From positions 558,001-622,000 of the forward strand of contig NZ_JAMFLI010000001.1 in the NCBI RefSeq assembly GCF_023502145.1: 64,000 bases of DNA. Reading direction: 5' to 3'. Positions 18,918-28,663 of the stretch are shown here, piece by piece (the first letter of the stretch is position 1; the number at the start of each line of letters is the position of its first letter). A model generated the notes under the pieces. It ran no database searches. It was not told where the DNA came from and saw only the letters and a list, made by a program, of their open reading frames with translations. The translations under genes and the position numbers were made by a program. The stretch comes from Craterilacuibacter sp. RT1T. GTDB lineage: Bacteria; Pseudomonadota; Gammaproteobacteria; Burkholderiales; Chromobacteriaceae.

Positions 18918-20174
18918 ATGCACTTATCTGACCTCAAACATCTCCACGTCACCCAATTGGTGGAAATGGCGATCGCCAATGAAATTGACGGCGCCAACCG
19001 CTTGCGTAAACAAGACCTGATCTTTGCCCTGCTGAAAAACCAGGCCAAAAGAGGCGAGAGCATTTACGGCGAAGGTACGCTGGAGGTGTTGCCTGACGGT
19101 TTCGGCTTCCTGCGTAGCCCGGATACCTCGTATCTGGCCGGTCCGGATGATATCTATGTCAGCCCCAGCCAGATTCGCCGCTTTAACCTGCATACCGGCG
19201 ACAGCATCGAAGGCGAGATCCGTACGCCTAAAGACGGTGAGCGCTACTTTGCCTTGGTGAAGGTGGACCGAGTTAATAGCGAGCCGCCGGAAAACTCCAA
19301 GCACAAGATCCTGTTTGAAAACCTGACGCCGCTGTTCCCGACCGAGCCGTTCCGGCTGGAGCGCGAGATCAAGGCGGAAGAAAATATTACCAGCCGCATC
19401 ATCGACCTGATTGCCCCGATCGGCAAAGGCCAGCGCGCGCTGCTGGTGGCACCGCCCAAGTCGGGTAAAACGGTGATGCTGCAACATATTGCCCATGCCA
19501 TTTCGGCCAACCATCCGGAAGCGATTCTGATCGTACTGATGATCGACGAACGTCCGGAAGAAGTGACCGAGATGCAGCGTTCGGTGCGCGGCGAAGTGGT
19601 GAGTTCCACTTTTGACGAACCGGCCACGCGCCATGTGCAGGTTGCCGAAATGGTGATCGAAAAGGCCAAGCGTCTGGTCGAGCATAAAAAAGACGTGGTG
19701 ATTCTGCTGGACTCCATCACCCGTCTGGCGCGCGCCTACAACACGGTGGTGCCGGCTTCGGGCAAGGTGCTGACCGGTGGTGTGGACGCCAATGCGCTGC
19801 AGCGCCCCAAGCGTTTCTTCGGCGCCGCGCGTAATGTCGAAGAAGGTGGCTCGCTCACCATTATCGGCACCGCGCTGGTTGACACCGGCAGCCGCATGGA
19901 TGACGTGATCTACGAAGAATTCAAGGGTACCGGCAACTGCGAACTGCATCTTGACCGCAAAATGGCCGAGAAGCGTATCTTCCCAGCCATCAATATCAAC
20001 CGCTCGGGCACGCGCCGCGAAGAGCTGCTGGTGCCGCAAGACCAGTTGCAGCGCATCTGGGTGCTGCGCAAACTCTTGTACCCGATGGACGATATCGAGG
20101 CGATGGAGTTCTTGCAGAACAAGATACGCGCGACCAAGACCAATGCAGCCTTCTTCGATTCGATGCGCCGCTAA
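18918..20174 (+). CDS. rho: Transcription termination factor Rho
   Basis: This 418-residue hexameric RNA helicase is the usual family length. The N-terminal [11 protein letters not shown] and [17 protein letters not shown] form the RNA-binding domain. Walker A is APPKSGKT (about 178-185), Walker B ends [15 protein letters not shown], and the Q-loop and R-loop segments are intact. The ATG at 18918 matches the E. coli Rho start; no strong Shine-Dalgarno is seen. It is likely autoregulated through the C-rich leader. Confidence 0.97.
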   Translation: MHLSDLKHLHVTQLVEMAIANEIDGANRLRKQDLIFALLKNQAKRGESIYGEGTLEVLPDGFGFLRSPDTSYLAGPDDIYVSPSQIRRFNLHTGDSIEGEIRTPKDGERYFALVKVDRVNSEPPENSKHKILFENLTPLFPTEPFRLEREIKAEENITSRIIDLIAPIGKGQRALLVAPPKSGKTVMLQHIAHAISANHPEAILIVLMIDERPEEVTEMQRSVRGEVVSSTFDEPATRHVQVAEMVIEKAKRLVEHKKDVVILLDSITRLARAYNTVVPASGKVLTGGVDANALQRPKRFFGAARNVEEGGSLTIIGTALVDTGSRMDDVIYEEFKGTGNCELHLDRKMAEKRIFPAININRSGTRREELLVPQDQLQRIWVLRKLLYPMDDIEAMEFLQNKIRATKTNAAFFDSMRR

Positions 20175-20191
20175 AATCTGTTCGCCGCAAC

Positions 20192-20218
20192 AAGCCAGCC
20201 TTTGCGCTGGCTTTTTTT
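20192..20218 (+). terminator. Terminator of rho
   Basis: An 8-bp stem (AAGCCAGC with GCTGGCTT) is followed by a T-run, immediately after the rho stop. The next open frame begins inside or right after the T-run. Confidence 0.88.
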
Positions 20219-20872
20219 ATGGCAAGCAGACATGATATGCAAATGAACCCTGCCCATCATGGTCTTTGTCCCGACTTTCCCGCCACGGCTGAGGATGCCC
20301 ATGGCTGGTTGTCCATGTGTATGGCGCGCGCGGCGCGGCCGGTGCGTCCCGAATTTGCCCAGGGTTTTCCTGCGCATGTCGAGCTGCGCTCGGCGGCAGT
20401 GCTGATCGCCATTTTGTGGCATGAGCAAGAACCGAGCATTTTATTGACGCGCCGCACCGAGGCCTTGAAAAGCCACGCCGGGCAAATCAGCTTTCCCGGC
20501 GGCAAAGTGGATGCGCTCGACGCGAGTGTGGTCGATGCAGCATTACGCGAGGCTTGGGAGGAAGTGGGGTTGGCGCAAGACAGGGTCAGCGTGGTCGGCG
20601 AGATGGAGGTTTACCCGACCTTAAGCGGGTTTGCCATCCATCCGGTTGTCGGCATTGTCACGGTGCCGGTGAGTCTGGTGCCCGAGCCGGGGGAGGTGGC
20701 CGAGATTTTCGAGCTGCCGCTTGCGCGCGCGCTCGATCTGTCAGCCTATCAGCGCCATGCTTTTAATCGTGGCGGTGTGACGGGCGAGTATTACTCGCTC
20801 ACCCATGAAGAACATTTCATCTGGGGGGCGACCGCCGGCATGCTGCACCAGCTGGCAGTGCGTCTGGCGTAG
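20219..20872 (+). CDS. CoA pyrophosphatase-type Nudix hydrolase
   Basis: The protein (up to 217 residues) carries the NuCoA signature LLTRRTEALKSHAGQISFP just ahead of the Nudix box (GGKVD, then ALREAWEEVGL). This is characteristic of enzymes that cleave CoA to phosphopantetheine and 3',5'-ADP. The start is uncertain: 20219 directly abuts the rho terminator, and ATGs at 20237 and 20243 are also possible. None has a clear ribosome-binding site. Confidence 0.88.
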   Translation: MASRHDMQMNPAHHGLCPDFPATAEDAHGWLSMCMARAARPVRPEFAQGFPAHVELRSAAVLIAILWHEQEPSILLTRRTEALKSHAGQISFPGGKVDALDASVVDAALREAWEEVGLAQDRVSVVGEMEVYPTLSGFAIHPVVGIVTVPVSLVPEPGEVAEIFELPLARALDLSAYQRHAFNRGGVTGEYYSLTHEEHFIWGATAGMLHQLAVRLA

Positions 20873-20978
20873 TGCCCGCGCGCTTGCCGCGCGGACGCGG
20901 CCAGCGCAACAGGTCCGCGACACAAACCCTACAAGCCCTCTGTGCCAACCCGTAACGGGGATATCGCCAGGCAAATGC

Positions 20979-21824
20979 TTAAGCCTGGGTAAAGCGCATC
21001 GATAAATCGATGGCGCGGATATCCTTGGTCAGTTTGCCGATCGAGATGCGGTCAACGCCGGTTTCGGCAATGGCGCGTACCGTGTCAAAGTCCACCCCGC
21101 CCGAAGCTTCAAGCTCGGCGCGTCCCTGATTGAGCGCGACGGCTGCGCGCATGGCTTCCAGCGACATATTGTCCAGTAGCACCAGCGTGGCACCGGCGTC
21201 GAGCGCCTGTTGCAGCTCGTCCAGATTCTCGACTTCCACCTGTATGCTGACCCCGGCTGGTGCCAGTGCGAATGCGCTTTGCAAGGAGGCCGCAATCGAA
21301 CCGGCGGCGGCGATATGGTTTTCCTTGATCAGAATGCCATCGTAAAGACCGATGCGCTGATTGCAGCCGCCACCGGCCAGTACCGCGTATTTCTGTGCCA
21401 GTCTGAGGCCGGGCAGTGTCTTGCGGGTGTCGAGAATGCGTGCGTGCGTGCCGGCAATCAGCGTGCTGTAGCGGCGGGTTTCGCTGGCGACGGCCGACAG
21501 CAGCTGCAGGAAATTCAGCGCCGAACGCTCGGCACTGAGCAAGGCACGCGCCGGGCCGGTGATTTCGCATAGCGTTTGTCCCGCTGCGACATTTTCCCCT
21601 TCTTTGACTAGCCACAGAGTCTGGCAGCTGGCATCAACCTGGCGGAAACATTCGTCGAACCACGCTTGCCCGGCGATCACGGCTTCCTCGCGCACGATAA
21701 TGCGTGCCTGGCCTTGCGTTTCGGCCGCAACCAGCTGTGCCGTCCAGTCGCAAGAGCCGATGTCCTCGGCCAGCGCGCGGGCAACGTCCTGTGCAATCAG
21801 ATGAGGGGCGGGCAGGCGGGGCAT
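20979..21824 (-). CDS. nadC: Nicotinate-nucleotide pyrophosphorylase (quinolinate phosphoribosyltransferase)
   Basis: This 281-residue NAD-biosynthesis enzyme converts quinolinate and PRPP to nicotinate mononucleotide. Visible features are [12 protein letters not shown], the [17 protein letters not shown] phosphate-binding segment, [13 protein letters not shown] with [13 protein letters not shown], and the C-terminal [11 protein letters not shown]. The ATG at 21824 is preceded by GGAG and matches the family start; the longer upstream frame is not conserved. No other nad genes are adjacent. Confidence 0.95.
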   Translation of the reverse strand: MPRLPAPHLIAQDVARALAEDIGSCDWTAQLVAAETQGQARIIVREEAVIAGQAWFDECFRQVDASCQTLWLVKEGENVAAGQTLCEITGPARALLSAERSALNFLQLLSAVASETRRYSTLIAGTHARILDTRKTLPGLRLAQKYAVLAGGGCNQRIGLYDGILIKENHIAAAGSIAASLQSAFALAPAGVSIQVEVENLDELQQALDAGATLVLLDNMSLEAMRAAVALNQGRAELEASGGVDFDTVRAIAETGVDRISIGKLTKDIRAIDLSMRFTQA

Positions 21825-21944
21825 GGCATTCTCCGTGGCAGGCGACAAAAGCGCGATTCTAGCAGAATGCCGCATTGCAATGCTTAAGGGAAGTGGACTC
21901 GTATTCTGCTATGATTCGCGCATATTGCTTTGTCTGTGTCCGTG

Positions 21945-22613
21945 ATGAATTTTACTGCCGACCTGTTTCCCCGTGACTGGCTAGGCTTGTCGGCGCTGTT
22001 GTCGCTGCTGGTCTTGCTGTTTTGCCTGTGGCGCACGCCGTGGCGCAAGCTCGATAGCCGTCTGCTTAATGCGGGTATGGGGGCGACGTTGGTGGTGCTG
22101 GCTTTGTGGCTCTTGCATGGCGGGCTCCATGACGGCCTGTCTTTTCACCTGCTGGGTGCAGCCATTTTGACGCTGATGCTGGGACCATGGCTGGCCTTGC
22201 CGGCTTTGGCTTTGGTGCTGCTGGCGGTGTCTATGCTGGGCCTGGGGCAGTGGCAGGCTTTCGGCATGAATTTTCTGACCATGGCTTTGCTGCCGGTGGG
22301 TCTGGTGCACGGGGTGTGGCGCTTAAGCCGGCGCTATCTACCGGCGAATTATTTTGTCTATCTGTTTGTGTGTGCCTTTGCCGCTGGCGGTGCCAGCCTG
22401 TTGCTGTCAACGCTGGCTTCATGTGTGGCGCTGATGCTGGTCGGGGCTTATGCAACGGACTTTTTGCTGAACGAAGTCTTGCCGTTTTATTTCTTGCTGT
22501 CGTGGTCCGAGGCCTTTACCACGGGCCTTGCGATGGCCGTGTTGACGGTGTACCGGCCGGCATGGGTGGTGTCGTTTGATGATGCGACCTATCTGGGCAA
22601 GCGTGGGGATTGA
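21945..22613 (+). CDS. CbiM-like ECF-type permease family membrane protein (orphan)
   Basis: This is a protein of about 222 residues with six or seven predicted helices. FHLLGAAILTLMLGPWLAL and the C-terminal WSEAFTTGLAMAVLTVYRP are typical of standalone proteobacterial CbiM-related proteins. The N-terminal Met-His motif that binds Ni/Co in true CbiM is missing (it begins MNFTADLF), and no energizing ECF ATPase or T component is nearby. The role is unknown. The ATG at 21945 is the first family-consistent start; TTG 21930 and GTG 21942 are in frame. Confidence 0.75.
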   Translation: MNFTADLFPRDWLGLSALLSLLVLLFCLWRTPWRKLDSRLLNAGMGATLVVLALWLLHGGLHDGLSFHLLGAAILTLMLGPWLALPALALVLLAVSMLGLGQWQAFGMNFLTMALLPVGLVHGVWRLSRRYLPANYFVYLFVCAFAAGGASLLLSTLASCVALMLVGAYATDFLLNEVLPFYFLLSWSEAFTTGLAMAVLTVYRPAWVVSFDDATYLGKRGD

Positions 22614-22639
22614 ATGCGGCTGCAGCCGTGAGGAGCGTG

Positions 22640-23026
22640 ATGATGAGTTTTGCCTTGTGGAGTTTGCTGATGGCCTCGCTACTGCCTTTGTTGTGGGCGG
22701 TATTGGCCAAGGCCGGGGCGCCGTACGATAACCGCCAGCCGCGCGCCGTGCTGGCGAAAGCGAGCGGCCATCGCCTGCGTGCTAACTGGGCCCAGCAGAA
22801 TGCCTGGGAAGCGCTGACCCCTTGGGTGGCTGCGGTGCTGGTGGCGCAGCTGATGGGGGTTTCGCCCATGACCATGGATGTGGCGGCGCTGATCTTTATC
22901 GCGGCCCGTCTGGCACATGGCGTGTTTTACATCACCGACCGGCCCACACTGCGCTCGCTGGCCTGGCTGCTGGGTTTTGCCGCCATGGTCAGCCTGTATA
23001 TTGCCGCAGCGCGGGCGGCCGGCTAG
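22640..23026 (+). CDS. MAPEG-family membrane protein
   Basis: This 128-residue protein has four helices. The segments NRQPRAVLAKASGHRLRANWAQQNAWE (positions about 22730-22810) and AARLAHGVFYITDRPTLRS fit the bacterial MAPEG family, related to microsomal glutathione S-transferase. The start at 22640 has GAGGAG upstream. It converges with murB, with one base between the stops. The substrate is unknown. Confidence 0.85.
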   Translation: MMSFALWSLLMASLLPLLWAVLAKAGAPYDNRQPRAVLAKASGHRLRANWAQQNAWEALTPWVAAVLVAQLMGVSPMTMDVAALIFIAARLAHGVFYITDRPTLRSLAWLLGFAAMVSLYIAAARAAG

Positions 23027-23027
23027 T

Positions 23028-24053
23028 TCAGATTACGATAGGTTCAGGCTCGATATCGACGCCATAGTGCTGGGCGACCGTCAGCCTGACTTTGTCTGCC
23101 AGCGCCCAGATGTCGCTGCCGCTGGCCGTGCCATAGTTGACCAGTACCAGCGCCTGTTTGGCGTGTACGCCGGCATCGCCTTCGCGGTAGCCCTTCAGGC
23201 CGGCCTGATCGATGAGCCAGCCGGCTGCCAGCTTGACCCGGCCTTCGCCAGCCGGATAGTGCGGCAATGCCGGGTGGCGTGCCAGCAGTGCTGCGGCTTG
23301 GGATGCGTCGACAATAGGATTTTTGAAGAAGCTGCCGGCATTGCCCAGCTGTGCGGGGTCGGGCAGCTTTTGCGAGCGAATGGCGATCACCGCCTGACTG
23401 ACATCGCGCGCCGTAGGCGTGCTGATGCCGCGGCTGTCCAGTTCGCGGGCAATATCGCCATAGGCGGTTTTGAGACTGGCGGCCTTGGCCAGCCTGAAAC
23501 GCACGGCAGTGACCAAGAGGCGTGCACCGGCTTCACGCTTGAAGATGCTGTCGCGGTAGGCAAAGCGGCAGTCGCTGTTTGGCAGCACCACTTCGGCTCC
23601 ACCCTTGGCCAGATCGGCGCAGACCACCTCGCTGATCACATCTTTTACTTCTACCCCGTAGGCACCGATGTTCTGTACCGGGCTGGCGCCAACCGTGCCC
23701 GGAATCAGGCTGAGGTTCTCCAGGCCGGACAGGCCCATCTTTAGCGTATGCAGCACAAAGTCGTGCCAGACTTCACCCGCTGCGGCTTCAAGCTCGATAT
23801 GCGTGTCGCTGTCGGCGATGATGCGTATGCCGCGCGTGGCCATGCGCACGACCAGACCCGGGTAGTCGCGGGTAAACAGCATATTGCTGCCGCCGCCCAG
23901 CCACAGCACCGGCCCCTGCCGGTAAGCATCGCAGGCAAGTAGGGCGGGCAAATCCGCCAGTGTTTCCAGTTCGGCGTAATGGCGTGCGCTGGCATTCAAG
24001 CCGAAGCTGTTGTAGGGCTTGAGTGAGATTTCTTGATGCAGGGTCAGACTCAT
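23028..24053 (-). CDS. murB: UDP-N-acetylenolpyruvoylglucosamine reductase
   Basis: This 341-residue, FAD-dependent enzyme catalyses the second step of peptidoglycan precursor synthesis. The FAD domain shows the N-terminal SLKPYNSFGL, WLGGGSNML and ENLSLIPGTVGASPVQNIGAYG. The catalytic serine is in LGNAGSFFKNP, and AAGWLIDQAGLKGY follows. This is the type I (E. coli-like) length and layout. The start overlaps the MATE gene stop by 4 bp (ATGA), so the two are probably co-transcribed. Confidence 0.95.
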   Translation of the reverse strand: MSLTLHQEISLKPYNSFGLNASARHYAELETLADLPALLACDAYRQGPVLWLGGGSNMLFTRDYPGLVVRMATRGIRIIADSDTHIELEAAAGEVWHDFVLHTLKMGLSGLENLSLIPGTVGASPVQNIGAYGVEVKDVISEVVCADLAKGGAEVVLPNSDCRFAYRDSIFKREAGARLLVTAVRFRLAKAASLKTAYGDIARELDSRGISTPTARDVSQAVIAIRSQKLPDPAQLGNAGSFFKNPIVDASQAAALLARHPALPHYPAGEGRVKLAAGWLIDQAGLKGYREGDAGVHAKQALVLVNYGTASGSDIWALADKVRLTVAQHYGVDIEPEPIVI

Positions 24054-25453
24054 GGCGCAATCTTTGCTAAATGTTGGCGATGCAGGCGCTGGCGGCTTTC
24101 GCGTGCCAGATACCAGACCAGAAAAAAGGCGGCGACCGACAGGCTGACCACCAGCGCGGCCCAGAAACCGTTCACGCCCATGGCCGGTACCAGATAATTG
24201 GTCAAGCCCAGCACAATGCCCAGGCCCAGGCCCAGTATCCAGAACGACACAATATGGATAAACATCGGAATGGTCGTGAGTTTATAGCCGCGCAGTGCGC
24301 CCGAGGCGATGGTCTGTGCCGCATCGGTCAATTGATAGACTGCCGCGAACAGTAGCAGGGTCAGGCCGATGGCGATGACTTGCGGGTCGTTGGTATACAT
24401 GCGGATGATGGGCTCGCGCAGCAGCAAGACCAGCACCATGGTGATAATGGCGGCGATCAGGCCGGTCACCAGTCCTACGCCGGAGACGAAGCGGGCCTGC
24501 AGATAGTCACCCGCGCCCACGGCTTGCCCGACACGCACCGACAGCGCCACCGACAGGCTTTGCGGCAGCATATAGATGATGCTGCTGAAGTTGAGTACCG
24601 CCTGATGGCTGGCTACGACCAGTGTGCCCAGTTTGGCAACCAGCAGCGCAATAAAGGAAAACAGGCTGACTTCGACAAAGAAGGACAGGCCGATCGGAAT
24701 GCCCAGCTTGAGAAAGCCGGCATAGCGCTTGAAATCGGGCCAGCTCATGCGTTCGGTCAGGCCGTAGGGCTTGAAGTGCTTGGCGCGCGCGATATAGATA
24801 TAGAGCGCGATGGCATTAAACCAGAACACGATGGCGGTGGCCCAGCCACAACCGGCACCGCCCATTTGGGGCATGCCGTACAGACCGTGAATCAGGATGT
24901 AGTTAAGCGGGATGTTGAGCGCCAGCGCAATCAGGCTGACCAGCATAATGGGCCGTGGCCGGTTAAGACTGGAGGCGTAGGCGTGCAGGCTGCGGTGCAG
25001 CAGTGCCGCCGGCATGCCAAGCGCGGCGCCGGTGATATAAAGCATGGTCATGTCTTCGACATGTTCTGGCAGTGTCAGCCATAGCCTGAGCAGGGGCTCG
25101 ACTGCAATCATGGCAACCATGCCCAAGATGCCGGCAAACAGGCCGAACCACAGACCCTGGCGGCCGGTTTCACCGATATCGCCATGTTCGCCCGAGCCGA
25201 ACTGGTGCGACAAAATAGGATTGAGCGCCGCCACCACCCCCATCAGGGTCACGTAGGCGGTTACGAAGATACTGGAGCCCAGTGATACGGCAGCCAGATC
25301 ATCGGTGCTGACATTGCCGGCCATCACCGTGTCGACAAAGCCGGTAGCGACTTGGGCGACTTGGGCGATCATCATGGGCAAGGCAAGATGGATCAGGGAG
25401 CGTGCTTCGCGGCTGATAGCGCCGCGCGGCGCACGATTGAGTTCGAACAGCAT
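24050..25453 (-). CDS. MATE-family multidrug efflux transporter (NorM-like)
   Basis: This protein of about 467 residues has 12 predicted helices in two MatE repeats. LALPMMIAQVAQVATGFVDT with VMAGNVST in the first helices and LGIPIGLSFFVEVSLFSF at the start of the second half are typical of NorM. It expels cationic drugs in exchange for Na+ or H+. The ATG at 25453 is chosen over one five codons upstream because family proteins begin near there. It is translationally coupled to murB. Confidence 0.9.
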   Translation of the reverse strand: MLFELNRAPRGAISREARSLIHLALPMMIAQVAQVATGFVDTVMAGNVSTDDLAAVSLGSSIFVTAYVTLMGVVAALNPILSHQFGSGEHGDIGETGRQGLWFGLFAGILGMVAMIAVEPLLRLWLTLPEHVEDMTMLYITGAALGMPAALLHRSLHAYASSLNRPRPIMLVSLIALALNIPLNYILIHGLYGMPQMGGAGCGWATAIVFWFNAIALYIYIARAKHFKPYGLTERMSWPDFKRYAGFLKLGIPIGLSFFVEVSLFSFIALLVAKLGTLVVASHQAVLNFSSIIYMLPQSLSVALSVRVGQAVGAGDYLQARFVSGVGLVTGLIAAIITMVLVLLLREPIIRMYTNDPQVIAIGLTLLLFAAVYQLTDAAQTIASGALRGYKLTTIPMFIHIVSFWILGLGLGIVLGLTNYLVPAMGVNGFWAALVVSLSVAAFFLVWYLARESRQRLHRQHLAKIAP

Positions 25454-25524
25454 GGTTATCCAGAGCAAACAGGCGTAAGCGCGCTATTGTAGCGGCAAAC
25501 GCCTGCTCCTGTCCGGCCTGTGCT

Positions 25525-25827
25525 TTAGCGGTGGCGGGCGGGCGGGTCCTGGCGCAGCTCGCAACTGATGACCAGCTGGGCGGCAAAACGGCTGTTGATC
25601 GCCAGTGCGTCATCCAGTGAAACACCGGCGATCAGCAAGCTGGTGCCTTTGTGGCGCGGGATGTAGCCCAGCACGGCGGCGTGGGCCGCGAGGCTGGCCA
25701 GTGCACCATGGGTATCGGGATGCAGCGAGTGCGCATGCAACACGCCATTGAGGCAAGAAGCAGTACGCAAAGTGGTCGGCGCCGGAGCGTCAAAGTCGGT
25801 GTAGTTATCAGTCTGGCAGTCGTACAT
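25525..25827 (-). CDS. Hypothetical protein, 100 residues
   Basis: I do not recognise this protein. It has no signal peptide or membrane helix. The C-terminal half (LASLAAHAAVLGYIP, GVSLDDALAINSRFAAQLVI) looks like a small alpha/beta fold and is less skewed than the N-terminus. The ATG at 25827 has AAGGA 8 bases upstream, which argues for a real gene; the open frame runs further upstream without a good start. It lies 71 bp upstream of the MATE gene on the same strand. Confidence 0.5.
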   Translation of the reverse strand: MYDCQTDNYTDFDAPAPTTLRTASCLNGVLHAHSLHPDTHGALASLAAHAAVLGYIPRHKGTSLLIAGVSLDDALAINSRFAAQLVISCELRQDPPARHR

Positions 25828-26117
25828 GGTTCTATCCTTGTCGTGCGCGGGTCGCCTTATGCGGGCCCGGTCGCAGCCAGGCGTCGCTTTAGCAGGATTT
25901 ATATGGGCGCCCTGCAAGTTGTCGGTTAAATCGGCGCTGGGGTCGAAACCCCGGTACTTGAATGGCAGATATTGCACTGTACTCAAGAGGGCTCAGCGTA
26001 GGGTGTGTGCCCTGCCTTTGTCAAGCGAGGTGTGCAGCGGCCGGTTTCGCGATATAATCCGCTTCATGTCTGTCGCGGCGTCCCGCGACCAAAACCAGAA
26101 TCCGCTACCCCATTCCC

Positions 26118-27458
26118 ATGATCCGCAAGTTAATCCGACGCGTGCTCGAACTGCCCGCAGAGTTGGGCAGCCGCCGTGGCAAGCCCAAAGTCATTCCGTT
26201 TGCCATGCACGGAATCCGGCGTGACGAACTCAGTCGCGGCGCCCAACGTGTAACCTCCACCTTGCAGGAAGCCGGTTTTTCCGCTTATGTGGTCGGGGGG
26301 GCCGTGCGCGACCTGATGCTGGGTGTGTCACCCAAAGATTTCGATGTCGCCACCAATGCGACGCCGGAGGAGGTGCATCACCTGTTCCGCCGCTCGCGCA
26401 TCATCGGCAAGCGTTTTCGCATTGTCCACGTGATGATGGGGCCGGAAACCATCGAGGTCACCACCTTCCGTGGCGGCAATATCGGCCGCAAGAACGACTC
26501 GGGCCGCATCATGGCCGACAACTCTTACGGCTCGCAGGAAGAAGACGCGCACCGCCGCGACTTCACCGTTAATGCGTTGTTTTACAATCCGTCCGACGAG
26601 TCCATCGTCGACTTTCATCAGGGCATGCGCGACATCAAGGCTAAAAAGCTGGTGATGATAGGCCAGCCGGTGCAGCGCTATAAGGAAGACCCGGTGCGCA
26701 TGCTGCGCGCCGTGCGTCTGGCGGCCAAGCTGGGTTTCGCGATCGACGAAAAAACGCGCAAGCCGATTGCCTCCCATGCCGTGCTGCTCAAAGATGAGCC
26801 GGCTGCACGCCTGTTTGACGAGTTGCTCAAGCTTTTGCTGTCCGGCCATGCCTGGGACTGCCTGACCAAGCTGCGTGATGAGGGCTTGTCCGGTGGCGCC
26901 TTCCCGCTGCTGGATGTGGTGATGGGCGAGGCGGCCGATGACAGTTTTATCCGTCTGGCGCTGGATAGCACCGATGCGCGCGTGCGCGACGAGCGGCCGA
27001 TTTCGGTCGGCTTCTTGCTGGCCACTTTGCTGTGGCGTCAGGTGGACCAGCGCTGGCAGGCTTTGCAGGCGGACGGTGAAAAACCGATTCCGGCCCTGAT
27101 GCAGGCCATGGCCGATGTGGAAGCAACGCAGGACAATGATTTTGCCATTCCGCGCCGCTTTAGCGTCACCATGCGTGAAATCTGGATGCAGCAGCCGCGC
27201 TTCGATGCGCGTAGTGGCCAGCGTCCGTTCCGCTTTATGGAGCAGCCGCGTTTCCGCGCCGGTTTCGATTTCCTTGCACTGCGCGCTGCCGCTGGCGAAG
27301 TGCCGCAGTCGCTGGTGACTTGGTGGGCTGACTTCCAGAAGGGCGACAATGACGCGCGTCAGGCGCTGATTGCGGCGGTCAAGGATGAGGATGGTGCGCC
27401 TGCACGCAAGCGCCGCCGCCGTCCGCGTAAAAAGCCGGCTGCCGGAGATGCCGCTTGA
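26118..27458 (+). CDS. pcnB: Poly(A) polymerase I
   Basis: This 446-residue nucleotidyltransferase adds poly(A) tails that promote RNA decay. The GGAVRDLMLG and DFDVATNATPEE motifs form the catalytic head, and RRDFTVNALFYN and EDPVRMLRAVRLAAKL follow. The very basic C-terminus (RKRRRRPRKK) would bind RNA, as in E. coli PcnB. A good -10 element (TATAAT, 26053-26058) lies upstream without an obvious -35. Its stop overlaps the folK start. Leading gene of the pcnB-folK-kinase-panBCD string. Confidence 0.94.
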   Translation: MIRKLIRRVLELPAELGSRRGKPKVIPFAMHGIRRDELSRGAQRVTSTLQEAGFSAYVVGGAVRDLMLGVSPKDFDVATNATPEEVHHLFRRSRIIGKRFRIVHVMMGPETIEVTTFRGGNIGRKNDSGRIMADNSYGSQEEDAHRRDFTVNALFYNPSDESIVDFHQGMRDIKAKKLVMIGQPVQRYKEDPVRMLRAVRLAAKLGFAIDEKTRKPIASHAVLLKDEPAARLFDELLKLLLSGHAWDCLTKLRDEGLSGGAFPLLDVVMGEAADDSFIRLALDSTDARVRDERPISVGFLLATLLWRQVDQRWQALQADGEKPIPALMQAMADVEATQDNDFAIPRRFSVTMREIWMQQPRFDARSGQRPFRFMEQPRFRAGFDFLALRAAAGEVPQSLVTWWADFQKGDNDARQALIAAVKDEDGAPARKRRRRPRKKPAAGDAA

Positions 27459-27937
27459 CCCGCGCCTTTATTGCTTTGGGCAGCAATCTGGATAACCCGG
27501 CCGCCCAGTTAAAGCAGGCGCTGGCGGCACTGGCTGCCTTGCCCGGCACCGCTTTGCTGGCCAGCTCCGCCTTATACCGCACCACGCCGGTCGGCTTTAT
27601 TGCGCAGCCTGATTTTGTCAATGCCGTGGCCGAGCTGGACACCGCGCTGGATGCGGATGCATTGCTGGATGCCCTGATGCAAATCGAGCGTGTGCATGGC
27701 CGTGTGCGTTCTTTTCGCAACGCGCCGCGCGTACTGGACCTGGATCTGCTGACGTATGGCGACGAGATCAGGCATAGTGAGGTGCTGACCCTGCCGCACC
27801 CGCGCATGCATGAGCGCGCTTTTGTGTTGCAGCCTTTGGCCCAGATTGCACCCGACTACCAGTTGGGGCATTACGGGTCGGCACGAGAATTGGCTGAGCG
27901 TCTGGGCTCGGCCGGTATCGAGCGTCTGAACGACTAA
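27455..27937 (+). CDS. folK: 2-amino-4-hydroxy-6-hydroxymethyldihydropteridine pyrophosphokinase
   Basis: This 160-residue folate-pathway kinase shows the N-terminal ALGSNL and SALYRTTPVG. The HPPK signature RNAPRVLDLDLLTYG and the LPHPRMHERAFVLQPLAQI segment are present. The start codon is TTG, overlapping the pcnB TGA (TTGA) with GGAGA upstream, so its translation probably depends on pcnB. Confidence 0.94.
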   Translation: MTRAFIALGSNLDNPAAQLKQALAALAALPGTALLASSALYRTTPVGFIAQPDFVNAVAELDTALDADALLDALMQIERVHGRVRSFRNAPRVLDLDLLTYGDEIRHSEVLTLPHPRMHERAFVLQPLAQIAPDYQLGHYGSARELAERLGSAGIERLND

Positions 27938-27965
27938 ACCCCCGTCCGATTGTTGGAGAGCGTGC

Positions 27966-28601
27966 ATGAATCCTTTGCGTTATGTGGTGATAGAAGGGCC
28001 GATAGGTGCCGGCAAATCGACCTTGGCACGCCGTCTGGCCGAGCATTGGGAAGTCGATCTTTTGGCCGAAGCGCCCGAGGACAATCCCTTTTTGCCGCGT
28101 TTTTATCGCAGCATGCCGCATCACGCACTGTCTACCCAGCTCTCTTTTTTGTTGCAGCGCAGTGCTGCCGCGCGCAGCATGATAGAAGGCGAGTTCAAGG
28201 GGCGGCCGGTGGTTTCAGACTTTTTGTTTGAAAAAGATGGCCTGTTTGCCCGCGCCAATCTGGATGCAGAAGAACTGGCGCTCTACCGGCAATTGACGCC
28301 GCGCATCTTGCCCGAGTACCCGTCGCCGGATCTGGTGATCTATCTGGAGGCATCGGAAGATGTGCTGCTGTCCAGAGTTGCCGAGCGCGCTTGCGAGTAT
28401 GAGGTCAATTTTCCTGACGGCTATCTCAAACGGGTGCACGAGGCTTACCGTAACTTTTTTTACGAGTATGATGCCGCGCCTTTGTTGACCGTGAACACCG
28501 ACCACCTCAACTTGCTTGAGGGGGATGAAGATTTTGAATTATTGTTGCGCTGCATTAGCGAGATGCGCGGGCAGCGCAGTTACTTTAACAAGAGCGCTTG
28601 A
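27966..28601 (+). CDS. Deoxynucleoside kinase-family protein
   Basis: This 211-residue P-loop kinase has GPIGAGKST (about residues 11-19). The family motifs SDFLFEKDGLFA, the LVIYLEAS strand and a lid region with arginines (SRVAERACEYE) fit the deoxyguanosine/deoxyadenosine kinase family. The nucleoside substrate cannot be read from the sequence. GGAGAG precedes the ATG. It sits between folK and panB, as in many betaproteobacteria. Confidence 0.87.
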   Translation: MNPLRYVVIEGPIGAGKSTLARRLAEHWEVDLLAEAPEDNPFLPRFYRSMPHHALSTQLSFLLQRSAAARSMIEGEFKGRPVVSDFLFEKDGLFARANLDAEELALYRQLTPRILPEYPSPDLVIYLEASEDVLLSRVAERACEYEVNFPDGYLKRVHEAYRNFFYEYDAAPLLTVNTDHLNLLEGDEDFELLLRCISEMRGQRSYFNKSA

Positions 28602-28663
28602 TGCGTCTGGCCACAAGCCAGGCTTGTGCGCAGTTCCAAAGACCCTAAGGAGACACCTAGGTC

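Noticed and set aside
18924-20039. 371-residue minus-strand open frame opposite rho
   Set aside because: Complement of the highly conserved rho gene; no recognisable domain.
20877-20897. GC-rich hairpin after the CoA Nudix gene as terminator
   Set aside because: A short CG-alternating stem without a T tail; could be chance in GC-rich DNA.
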